Source of the DNA: Sequoia sempervirens
Taxonomy: Eukaryota; Streptophyta; Pinopsida; Cupressales; Cupressaceae
Assembly: GCA_007258455.2 (NCBI GenBank)
Contig: VDFB02115099.1
Location: forward strand, 1-64,000
Length of the DNA: 64,000 nt
Direction: 5' to 3'
This document shows, in pieces, positions 20,991-33,000 of the stretch. Both the position numbers and the translations under genes were made by a program. The notes beneath the pieces were generated by a model, which was not told where the DNA came from, ran no database searches, and was given only the letters and a program-made list of their open reading frames with translations. The number at the start of each line of letters is the position of its first letter. Position 1 is the first letter of the stretch.

Positions 20991-21959
20991 ATTTCTCCCT
21001 ACTCAATTTCATCTATAATAAACAAACCAAACTACCAAAGAGATAAATAAACATGAGGAATATTATATTATAAAATAATAAATAAGTTATCCCTTGTCTT
21101 TCATTAAATTTCTAATGCTCATAGTTGTAACATCTATATGATATGAATTGAAAGTAGAAGTGAGAACAATATGTGTAAGAGATTAATTGAGAGTTTCAAT
21201 TGTATTTATGTGAATTCATATTTAGTGAATCCCACAATCCAAATGTAAAATGGAGTACAAATTTGGTGAGACTCTATGTGATTGTAAAATGAAGTACAAA
21301 CATGGTGAATCACATGTGATTGTAAACAGTTCATATAAATATTGAGAAAATTGGACCATTATCAACAATATATGTTGTAATTTGCAAGGCAATTATGGCC
21401 CTACAATTTGGAATTATATTAGTATTGGTGAAATTGGTCCTCATACACTAGTGAAATTTTAATGTTATTGATGAATATGATGATAAATTAAAACATGGCT
21501 CCAAAATTCTAGGAGATACTTCGTTACAAGCATGTAGATCATTCAGGCAAAAAATATTAATTATAAATTCCTTATAAATAAACCAATGGTGAATTAACTT
21601 GTATTTCACCTTTAATTCATAAAATCCTAATGATTTGGGCCCCTAGCATTTGCAATATATTTTCCAAATTTGAATTGGGGGAAATAATCTATTCGTCAAT
21701 TGACAAAGATTTCCCACTAAAAAATCCATGGTTTTGTAAATAGTTTAGAGAGGGAAGGTAGACAATTTGTTGCCACTATGCCATTTCCAATCTATAAGAA
21801 AGTTAAGTGGTAGAATGTAGACATCTTGAGTATAAGGAATAGCAAGACTAAGGTAGTAATGTCTAAGATGGTTTTTTTTATAGAGAAGGTAACCTGGAAG
21901 TATGATTTAATCTACCACAACATGATTTACATCAAAGATTAAGGAGATCACATAGATCT
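20991..21959. other. Unassigned AT-rich DNA, unit A
   Basis: No frame or motif is recognised. Short similar lines (for example GTACAAA..TGGTGA near 21256 and 21294) suggest local repeats. It may be the untranslated tail of the neighbouring LINE. Confidence 0.45.
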
Positions 21960-23690
21960 CGAAATGTTGAAATGTTGGGATCCATTTTTTGACTATTTTT
22001 TTACCCCTAAGCTACTTGCAAAATGCAAAAAGTAAATTGATAGATTTAATAAGTAGATTCTATAAGAGAGGAGGTGTTGGGAAGATCAAACCATATCTCA
22101 AGGATTGATTGAACCATATTAGCTACCAAGAAACTAGCTACAAGATATCCATATGCTATTTATTACTAAAAAATGTGAATTCTAAAGTACAATGTCAAGA
22201 TAACTTGTATTTCCATCAAACTAAAATCCATGATCCAAGAGTAGTGGTTGCAATTATGAAATGATAAACTAACATTTCCCAAGGAACATCTCCATGAAGG
22301 GCTCAAAGGATCCACTTAGAAATGAGGCATGTTCCTTGCATCTTAGGACCAATGAGACCTAGGGTCTCCTAATTTTTAGGTTGCTTACAAGTGTACATGA
22401 TGAAAGAGATATGTCTCTCATGTTTCTTTATTTGGATCATACAAAACTTCTAATGAGTTGATTCAATTGCTTATAGAAAGACTTGGTAGGTAACCACCAT
22501 TAATAAACAAACATGATTAGAAAGAAGAAACTTATTGGCTACTTGAATGCAACAAACTATACAAAGGAATTTGTTGCTCCAAGAGAGGAGCTTGGTCTCA
22601 ATCTTATTGAGAAACCACATCTACATATCAAAAGGAGTGATACCCATACTAAAGGGAATACCTATATACCAAGAAATTTCACTATGCTTGAGTGTCATTC
22701 CTTGTGAATCAACTCCAATTGAATTCCCTCTTTGGTCATAGAATATTTTACATTTTGGATGGATGGTTAGAAAACAAAAACTATAAGAAAAATAGATCAA
22801 GAATATCTATAGTGTTAGAGATATCTTTAGCAATGTTTTGGATGAGAAACATGTTATCATTAATGACATGGGAGTTCAAGGCATGAGAATTGTGTAGAAA
22901 GGAAACTTTTTGTATTAATTAGTGGAAGTGGGCATGTTGTAGGTGATATCCAAGGGCATCAATCGAGATAGCATACAAAAAGATAGCTAGAGGACAACCC
23001 TCTTTAATAAATATTTGAGGAGAGAAAATTGAGGGTAAGAGTCTCATTGACAACTAGAGAAGTTTGTTGTCCCCATTCCAAAATCTCCAAATCTAAAACC
23101 AATTTATCAAGAATGAAATAACTACCAAGAATCTCAATTTGTTCATTTCTAACTATTTCCAACTTAATCGACTTAATTCTAATGGTAGTGGCTTTGGCAA
23201 CGATTTTGTACGAAATGTTGAGGGTGATTGATTGCCATCTAGTTATATAGTCTTGATTCTTCCATTTATATATTAACTTGTTAAGCCTTGGTTGGTGAAA
23301 GATCCTGATGAGCCCTTCTCCACTACATCCAAATAAACACAATAGTAGTCTTACCTAATAAGATCCCATATGGTTTTGAAGAACTCTATCAAGAATACAT
23401 CAATGTCTAGGCTCTTCTCATTGGTCATGGTATTAAGAACAAAGTTAAATTCTTCCAAAGTGAATGTTCAAGCTATCTCCAAAATTCTCCCTTCAATTTT
23501 AGTGGTGATACAGTTACTTGTTGCAACATTTATTTCCTCTTGGAAAGGATTAAATCTAGAGTCGCCAAAGAATAATTTCTTGTATTTATCATAGACTCTG
23601 TTGATAATGGTGGTGGGATCTATTACGAGTTGTATTTCATTACCAAGGGAGGAGAGCTTTTCATGTTTAGGTTTACTCAATGGAGGTGTT
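21960..23690 (-). pseudogene. LINE (L1-type) reverse transcriptase remnant, unit A
   Basis: Minus-strand pieces appear in the order of a plant L1-type RT: a linker with VYDKYKKLFFGD (23680-23468); LDIDVFLIEFFKTIWDLI (about 23410-23350); RWQSITLNISYKIVAKATTI with ILDKLVLDLEILEWGQQ (within 23342-23004); KEGCPLA.FLYAISIDALGY (about 23010-22940); ETLGLIGPKMQGTCLISKW (about 22370-22310). Frames change repeatedly and stops are frequent. The catalytic FADD region appears degraded (reads like IND near 22860). No endonuclease domain was found to the right. It is a dead copy, duplicated in unit B. Confidence 0.75.
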
Positions 23691-25650
23691 GAAAAAAGAA
23701 CATAGTTCCTCCATCACAACTCTCAATGTAGTTCAATATAGTTCACACCTAGGTTCCTATGCATCTATCAACTTCTAGCTAATAGTTCAAGTCTATATTC
23801 TTCCTTATTTCTCAAAGAGAAAAACAAGTATAAGAAAGAATGAAATAGGGTACATGCCATAGTTTCATTAAATTCATGCAAGTAACCACAATTTTCTAAT
23901 GATGATGGATCATTGGGTGTGATCCAAAACGTTGAAGAAAAAACACACATTTTAAACTAGAAGCTTGCACAATTCTAATTGATGGATTGTCAAAAACTCA
24001 TATCAACTACAATTTTCTACCATTTCCATAAAGAATCAAAATATGATATAGTTTGAATAACAAGCTCAAGAACAAACACAAAAAGAATCAAATAATCAAC
24101 CTTTGAACACAAATCCATTTTAATGATGTTGTTTTCTCTTTTCACATTTCCAAGCTTCTCCTAAAATGTCCTCCAAGCAAGTACAAACCTCTTAGAGAAA
24201 TGATAATAATATTTTATAATGAACATGAGTACACATAGTGAATCCATTTTGTTCATTGGATACTTTTGGCAATGAGAACAATGAAAATATGTCGATTCAA
24301 ACTACATTCCAACAAAAATAGTGGCAACCAAACAAGAGGTAAATAACATAAGAAAGCTCCATTAAAATTTATGCACCTAGTCCAAAGAAGCCTTAGCTTG
24401 ACATTTAAGGAAGTGTTAAGTCAAAAATCTACATTTTGCCACTTCAAACAAAATCTCTATAAATCATTATAATTTATTAACTCACATTTCAACCTCATGT
24501 TCTTAATACAAATCAAAAGATAAATCCTTGATGATATTAATAGTCGAATCCACTATAATGTCAAACTAATTTTCACTTCCAACAAACATCCACTCTACCT
24601 TCTATGTCTATATTAATTTCATTGATTAGTCACTTAATGAGCTTTTTGTTGAAAATAACATTAGAATTCCTTCTAGCTTGTTGGATATAATATTGATGTT
24701 AAAATGAACTCGCCCTCCTCATTTTGAAAATCTAACCTTCTGGATAAGCTACCCTTGTGACTTTACAAATAACATCACCCTTGGTTATTTTGAGACGGTC
24801 CAAGCATTGTTGATGTGCTATGATACTTTCTTGTTGACTATTCATTTATTTTAAGTGGAAATTGTGATTTCATATCTCATTGATGTGTGTTGTTCAAATG
24901 TTGATATGGAGTTAACATCCTTCTCATGTTGATAGACTTAGTCTTTTTGGTATGCTACATTTGGCCTTTACAAATAACATCATTCTTTCAAGATGATCCA
25001 AGAATGTTTTATGGATGATTTGATAACTTGACAAATATAAAAGATGTCATCTTTGACTAATTTAATGTTGAAGATACATCAAACATTTTATGTAGATAAT
25101 GTTTTTCAAATCAATTTCATTGATTCATGTGTGATATTAGTAGAATCTATTAAGAAATATTTTCTTATATTAATTACGTATTTTGTTATTATATATTCAA
25201 GTAAAAACAATAAGATAGCGTAAGTATTTAGAGTGGATCATTGTTTAGATAATAATTCTATTGAGTTACTCATGTGTGACATATTACTTTATATTTCAAG
25301 CCAATAATAATAAAAGACATAACCTAACATATAGAAGATAGTTGATAAATAAGTGTAAATTGTATATTTAAAATTCTTCAATACCCTCAATTATATATAA
25401 AACAATTTTGCTAGAATGTTTACTTGTTTTTAGTTATTTTATGTTTATGATAGATTTCATATCATTGATATTTTTATATTTTCTGAGAATCCTTACAATA
25501 ATCACGGACAAGTCAATATTATTTATATCTAACGAGAGTCAAAAATGATGACGATGAATGAAGCTCCCAAGTAAATAAGTTCTATCAGCCAAGAAAACCT
25601 AAGGGAAAGTAAGAAACAGAACTATTTAGGGTTATGTTTAGAGGACAAAC
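23691..25650. other. Unassigned AT-rich DNA, unit A
   Basis: No gene is supported. Two related blocks about 205 bp apart (around 24748-24860 and 24953-25060) share CTTTACAAATAACATCA and a following GA..(G/T)(G/C)TCCAAG, a weak degenerate tandem repeat. Confidence 0.4.
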
Positions 25651-25662
25651 AGAGACAATAAT

Positions 25663-25857
25663 TATGATATTGCTATCCGAGGATTCAGCAGAGTGTAGTT
25701 TTGAGTCAAGCTCATTGACCCATGAAACATGGGTCAATGAGTTTGCAACTCACGGAGGCCCCTTTCAGGTCGAGTTTGACTCAAAAACTACAGTTGAATC
25801 ACGATACTTAATATCATGGTGGACAAGCTGATAAGGAAAAATACCTCCCTACTTATC
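25663..25857. mobile_element. 195-bp foldback insertion present only in unit A
   Basis: GAGACAATAAT occurs at 25652-25662 and 25858-25868, while unit B has it once (around 60150) with no DNA between, so this is an insertion with an 11-bp target duplication. Inside, arms at 25682-25713 and 25772-25800 are inverted repeats (TGTAGTTTTGAGTCAA facing TTGACTCAAAAACTACA). The centre holds a perfect 14-bp hairpin: CTCATTGACCCATG (25711-25724), loop AAA, CATGGGTCAATGAG (25728-25741). There is no coding capacity. It is MITE-like in size, but the palindrome is central and the ends are not strongly inverted. Confidence 0.7.
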
Positions 25858-25868
25858 GAGACAATAAT

Positions 25869-27056
25869 CCGAAAACGTACTGTTCCATGGGGACATGTGC
25901 CCTGCCCTGTAGGACCATCTGAGGCATTTCAAAGACCACAAATGTGAGGTTTCTGTAGCAATCCTTATTCTTTTCTTTTTTTCTCACATCTACAATGGAA
26001 TTTTGGAAAAACCTAACATTGCATAAAAAAATTTCTACCTGGCGACGGAAGATATTTAAGGGCATCCCACAGCTGATATTTTTTCCTAAAATATAATGTA
26101 GAATTAAAAATAAGACATTTTCAAGCAATTATTTTCATTACAGATAGCATAACGATCATTTATTCATTGTGGCGACTTTTGCACTTGTCATTTTTATTTT
26201 TATTGTCTTCTAGGGTTTCATGTCAAACACGAATCGTTTTTGCACTTGCATTTTATTATTCACTCAAGTTTCAATTTCAATTTTCATTAGTTACTGTTGA
26301 ACGCTCATTGCTTCATATTAAATATTCAATGTGATAGATCATTACTTGAATTTCAGCTCCTTAAAATGTTAAATGACATTAACCGTTTGATTATACAGTT
26401 TAAAAGCTAAGATAAGTTCTCTTCGTATCTTAGATACACCCATGCAATAAAAAATATATAATGAAGATGACTGAAACAAGATCAGTTAAATATCCATGCA
26501 AATTGTTTCAGAAATTAACCACGTAATTAAAGAGCTCACCAAATCCCCTTACAAACCTACCTTAGGTTGGAAGTGCTATATGGATGACTTGGTACAATTG
26601 AAAGCAGTGTTTTCTCAATAAAAAATTATCTACCAAATTTTATAAGCCTAACAGAATCAAAGCACCTAAAAGCGAAGGCACTTCAACGAAACTGCGACAA
26701 ATTTTAATAAGACATTTCCATCTCCAACTAGTATAAAAGCTTGAGGCTAATGTTCTTATCTGTAAAATAAAATCTTGTTTGCAAAGCATACATCATGGTT
26801 TTCCCTTTCTCAAGAAAAAATTTACTCTGGTGTTCCATACATGCAGATCCTCAGCCTTACCAACAGTAGCCAGTTGACAAAAAATTAGGATGTAAAGATT
26901 CAAATAGAATCATTCTTAAATCTTAATTGTAGAAATGCGAAGCCACTATGCTAGGTTCTGGTCAAAAACAATGTAATCCCTCATAAAAATTATGAATATA
27001 GTCATTACAGGCATCTCATAGTTCCTTTTCTTAAAATATGGTGAAAAGGAGGAAAA
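25869..27056. other. Downstream flank of CPSF73-I, unit A
   Basis: This is AT-rich sequence holding the 3' UTR of the minus-strand gene by position. I could not place a firm polyadenylation signal. The counterpart in unit B is about 60160-61342 and differs by small indels, including a short deletion near 60884. Confidence 0.5.
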
Positions 27057-30000
27057 CTAATCAGAACCAATAGGTTTAATAGCATTACGCATTCTATTAA
27101 GTGCAGTTTTGATGCGTTCCTTCAGGTTTTCATTTTCACAGGCAACAGTATTGTTTGCATGGTCTACTGTGGCCATAATCCCATCCACAGATACAATTAG
27201 TTTTCCTTCCTCTTCCTTAACGTCTCCAAACAAAGAAGAAAATAATGATTCAATTATTTTACTAAAATCCTTTTCTGCCTTGCCTTCCTTTAAATCTGAA
27301 TCAGGTGACTTTGCCCTTGAAGACTCTGGATTGAAATTCATCATCATTACGATAATGGAGTCTGACACCATATCACTTATGGGATCAGATACCCACTGTA
27401 ACACTACATAATCTGCTCCTTCTTGCTTCACTGTAACTTTGCCATGGACTTCAAGAGTAGGAACTTCATCGTTTAAAATTTCTACACCCTCATACAATTG
27501 TTGGAGACGGCTCTTAAGTACAGAGAATGCTCCCTTATATGGGATTGATAGTCGCTGTGTAACAGTTCCTGTTGAAAGCTGAGTGAATACATGAAGATCT
27601 TCGGGAGCCATTATCTGGTACGTGAAACCTTTTCTCACCAGTAAACCACTCACTTGATTGCCTTCTTCAGGTGTCTTTTCTGCTAACCTGCCTATTGCCT
27701 TTGCTGTCTTCTCAGCATTAAAATGCATCTCTACTGTCTGGCAGTTCTTTGGTGACAAAACTCTCATATTTTGGTCTGCAAACTGAGAAAGCAGCTTTTG
27801 TTTAAGGCGTCCCATTTCATTTGCCGCTCCATGCACGAGAATTATGTTTGATGGACGTAGCTCATTTAAAAATGCACTTGTCTGGCTGAAATCAGCATGA
27901 GCTGAAAATGAAATATAGTGGACCTGCATATTCAACGGAGCTTGTAAACCATTCATCAATGTCACCTCCTTTGGTTCATTCATAATAGTCTTTGCCAGCG
28001 TACCCTCAACTACATACCCAGGAATCACACATGCATTCTTCCTATCATGACACCAAATATCAAAGAGCTGCCTCGACAAACCACTCTGCAAGCCACCTGG
28101 ACTAGCCATGACTACTGAAGGCCCATCATCCTCAAAGTTCTCAATGCTTTTCAGAGGTAAGATGTGTTTAAAATCAAATGGATTTAAATTTGAACCATTA
28201 AATTGAGTTTGAATTCTATCATTCATTGCATTAATGTATGTTTGATAAACAGCCATGCACCTTTTTGCCAGAGGTGATGCATAATAAATGGGAATATCAT
28301 GGAGATCTGGATGTGCTGCCCAATATTCATCAAGAATCAATAGAAGCTCTTGAGCACGACCCAATGCATATGCAGGAATGAGTACCCTTCCACCCTGAGA
28401 CACAACACTGTGTACTACATCAGTGAATCTTTTCTCTCGGACAGCTCTAGGCTGATGAAGTTGCACACCATATGTCGACTCAATTATGCAAACATCAGGG
28501 GAGAACTGTGGAGTCTCAGCAGCACGAAGGTGACGATCTTCCTCACGGGAGTAATCACCAGTATATAATACACGCACCCCTGCAATGTCAACCATGAACA
28601 TTGCTGCACCAAGAACATGCCCTGCTGTGTAACACCAGAATCGGATGCCATTCACTTCCTGGGTCTGGTGGAAATCAATTACCTAAAGTTTGAACATAGA
28701 GTACCTTCAGATTGATTAGGAAAAAAAATTCTACAACTAAACTTTGCACCACAAGGACCAGAAGTAAGACATCAGTTCATAAGTGGATGAAGGCCAAGAA
28801 AACTGCACCTCAATCTTATCCATTGATCGAAGAATGTCTTGTTCATCAAATAACATATCTTCCACAGAAACCTTGCTTACTTTCACATAATCAGAAAGTA
28901 GAAGTTTGTAAATAGCTTTGGTTGCATGTGTCATAAATACCCGACCATTGAAAGTTGTCTGCATATCATTGATCCATTAATATTCCTAGGTTCAGTCAAA
29001 ATTAGATAAAAGAATAACTGTTTCTATTGTAGGGGTATAAAAGAGCCTTACCTTCTCCAAAAAATAAGGAAGAGATGCTGCGTGGTCCAGATGGAAACTG
29101 CAAGAAAGCATATTATATCAATCCAAAGAAAGGTGCATCCTATCTTCTTAAACCATTCCTCAATAGTAAAGAATAGAATTGAAATAGTACAACATCTACC
29201 CCTGATTGTGAAGGCACTAATTCATAAATAAAACATGTAAATTTCATGCAATAGCAGACTAAATTACCACAGAAAATGAACATTTTAGCATAGTGTTCCA
29301 CAACGAAAGAAAGCAATCTGGTACATCAAAATAACATGTTATTTTGCAGTCAATTCCAAAGCATGCTGATTTTTTTTAAACAACATTATTAGGTATTCTC
29401 TGATAATTTACCTTGTCCCTAGAACTGAGCATCACTTTGTTACTAAATCATCGAAACATTTTTTGTCTTCTAAAATGGCTTTTGTCTAATAAAACATCTT
29501 TAAATTTATTCATAAAGATTGGAAGTGAAACCTTATTTCCTTAATCCATAATAAAACCTCATTCCTCAAGACATTCTGTAAGATTTAAACATTTCCTGAC
29601 TAGCACATCTCCCCGTGGTCTTATAAGGCTCCTATGACATTATCCTTCTGAAGTCACTTCAACTTTAAATTCTCTTATAAAACAGAAATTATCTTACAAT
29701 CAAATTATGATAGATTTTGTAATTAGACGTCCCAAACTGTCTAAGCACTTTTCTGCTTAAAAATGTTTACTGTCTTGTTTCCTTGTATGGTAGGTTTCAA
29801 TTCCATCTGAATATAAAGCCTGGGAATAGGATTAGTTCTACAAATTTGGACCTTAATTTATTAAAAAGAGAGACTTCTTGTTATAGCAAACCAACACCTA
29901 CATATGGAAACGAGTGTATGATAATTCTTTCCGATCCAAGCAATTATGAATGTATTCATAATAAATATAAATTATAAGATTTTTGCATCCTTGGTGGCTT

Positions 30001-33000
30001 TGTCCTTTGCAACTAGATTTCTCATCTTCAAAGTAACATGTTTGTCTTTGAATAACTAATATATCATGATTTTAGCTACCCAGGTCACAAATATTTTGTT
30101 TGAGGAATGGACCCCTAATAAAGAAAATATTGCATTACCACAATTAGAAGATTTAAAGGCAAAATGACCACACCAAACTTACAAAATGACAAATTATCTC
30201 AATCAGTCATGATAATTCACCTAGGAAACTTAAGCTTGTATGTAATCAATGGAGTGGTATTTAAAAGAATCTTAAGATTGACACTTGCTCTAAGATCACA
30301 CTTACACAATTCTATACAAGAAGCACAGGCACACTACATTTCTCTTGGATGGTCCCTGCAAAAGAGCTTACCACAAGGAGGCAGACAAACATTTACATCA
30401 AGTTCATTGAAATTTCTCAAGGTTTGTACATCACATTGATCTCTACCCATATATATTGCCCTTTCCTTATGTGTTGTCTTTATAAGATAATTTCAATATT
30501 TTGCATTTTATTGACAAGTACATATTTAAATATATAATATTTTCAAATAACTAAAGAGCCATGATTCTGGTTAACCGTGTCTTATCTTTTGTTCAGGCAA
30601 TAGGCCTCTAATAAAGAAGATATGGCACCACCAAACATACTGCACAATCACACAATTTCAATGCAAGTGGACTACACCTCACCTAAGCAATTATAAAATA
30701 TTTCAAATAAGCATTTCAACCAATCGTGACAATTGACAGAAGATCTTGTCAAACACAAGCTGGTGAGTAATCAACGACCTAACCTAGTTCAAAAAACACT
30801 CAAGGTTTACACACTCATATTATGATATATCCAATCTGTTCATTTTTGTCATCTTCTCTCTCCATAAAACAATTCCAAGATTTAGCAGACTCCTAAAAAT
30901 GCATACTGCTCCTAAAATTACAAAATGGTATAGTGTAGTATTATATGTATCCGAATCTGTAGTCTGATTATTAAGCTCTTCCATCCATATGGTTCTACAA
31001 CAAAAAATTGCAATGTTAAGTCTTCTAATTTCCAAATAAATGACTGATGGTAAAAATAAAGTAAATTTTTAGGCCCCAGCTCAGCAAGATATCAAATTTT
31101 GTAATCGTTATGTTTTGATCTTGAACAGGCATAAGAACTAAGTTTAAAAGCTGATTTTAAAACATCAATAATTTCTACCAAAAAATTGTTTTGCATGTCA
31201 TCTAATTTGATGTCATTTAAACTGATATAAATTTCAATGGCTACAAGTGAACACTCAAAATTATCAACCTGCAATTCAAGGGATTTAGGTGTATTTTGAG
31301 TGGCAGATTAAAGGAAACTGTCATAAGAACTAAGTTTGAAAGCTGATTTTAAAACATCAATGATTTCTACCAAAAAATTGTTTTGCATGTCCATCTAATT
31401 TTTATGTCATTTAAACTGATATAAATTTCAATGGCTACAAGTGAACACTCAAAATTATCAATCTGGAATTCAAAGGATTTAGGTGTATTTTGAGTGGCAG
31501 ACTAAAAGAAACTAAATACACATAGGCAATATAATGCAAACTGCAAAGCAATGGGATGGAAATTGGTGTTAGCTTCAAATTGGGATGGTTCTCACTATTA
31601 TTATTTTTATCTTGCACGTTATTTTATTGCTATAAATGAAATACATAAAATGTTTTAAAAGCTGTAAGAGACAAGATATGTAAGAAGAAAGAAGACCATT
31701 AACGCCCATGATATCATTGATCTTCTGACAGCTATGCAATTCTTTTGTGAGCTATGAAGCATGTGCCTAACTTTCCAATATGAAGTAGAGAGACAAACAA
31801 ATCTTCAACCATGACACAGCGAAGAAACCAAGACCATCTCCGAACAGCAACACAACTGGTGCACTTGGGCAGCCAGTATTTTCAGTGTCCCAAATACAAT
31901 GCAGTAAACTCAAGAGTATGGAAGCTTCAAGTTCCCAGCTACAGGGCTTATAGGACAGAAGCTCTAATCTCTTTACCAGAATCTGTTTGACTTCATCTGT
32001 GAAGCAACAAAAGCTAAGTACCCAATAAAAATCAAACTAAAAGAATCTTGATAGTGCAGCCCACAGTAAGATAACAAGAAAACTTATTTTAATGCTGGAA
32101 CCCAAAAAACTCATTCATTTCAGATGGCAACCAACGCTCAACAATGCCCAAACTAAAGGAAAGAATTTAATATTTATAGAGATAACTGCAGCGAAGGCTA
32201 GCAAACTAGAGGGAATGGTCATAGCCAAGCAGCACAGCTCAGTTGGCTATTACCATCAGTCCAGAAAGCAGTAGAAATGTAGAATATATCAGGAAAGATG
32301 CAGCAAAGATGAAACAATTTTCTTCTTTACATTGATGAATTCTAGTGTGTTGAAAAGTCACACACCAGTTTATATTTTCCCTATTTACACAATGAATTGG
32401 GCAGTTCTTCACAGCTACCAATTTCCAATTAACATCTAAATATACTCATGGTCTTGCCTTAAGAATGGCACATAGATCCATTGGCAAAACCATGTAAAAT
32501 CAGCACTAAAAGACATTATTATAAGCAGTTAAATGCTAGATGCACTTTCATAGTGGCCATGTCAATGGATAATAGCACTCAAAATGGCTAAAGGGTTAGT
32601 AAAGTGCGCCAAGGAGAAAGGATATGGCAGAGACAGGTCCAAGTTCCACTAAAATGCACAGCGCCCAAGGAGAAGATGCATTCAATAACGTGTAGACCGT
32701 GCACTTTAGTGGTGACAGAGCCAATAAAAAACTTCACAATAAGTGGCTAACCACATCAAGGCAATCAGAGCTAAAATTTGCACTTTTTGAAGTGGCAAAC
32801 CAAGCTAGAAATTCCACCAAGAAGGGCAAGTGAATCGCACAAAGTCAAAAACAAGTTTATGAGGCACTCTTTTTACAATGACGTGCCAACTCCAAAAGCA
32901 GGCCAAACATGGTTAAGACTTCATGAATATGTGACAAACAAAAGAGGTACACATATAAAGATGGCAAGCCAACTCCAAAAGTGCACCAAATACAGCAGAC

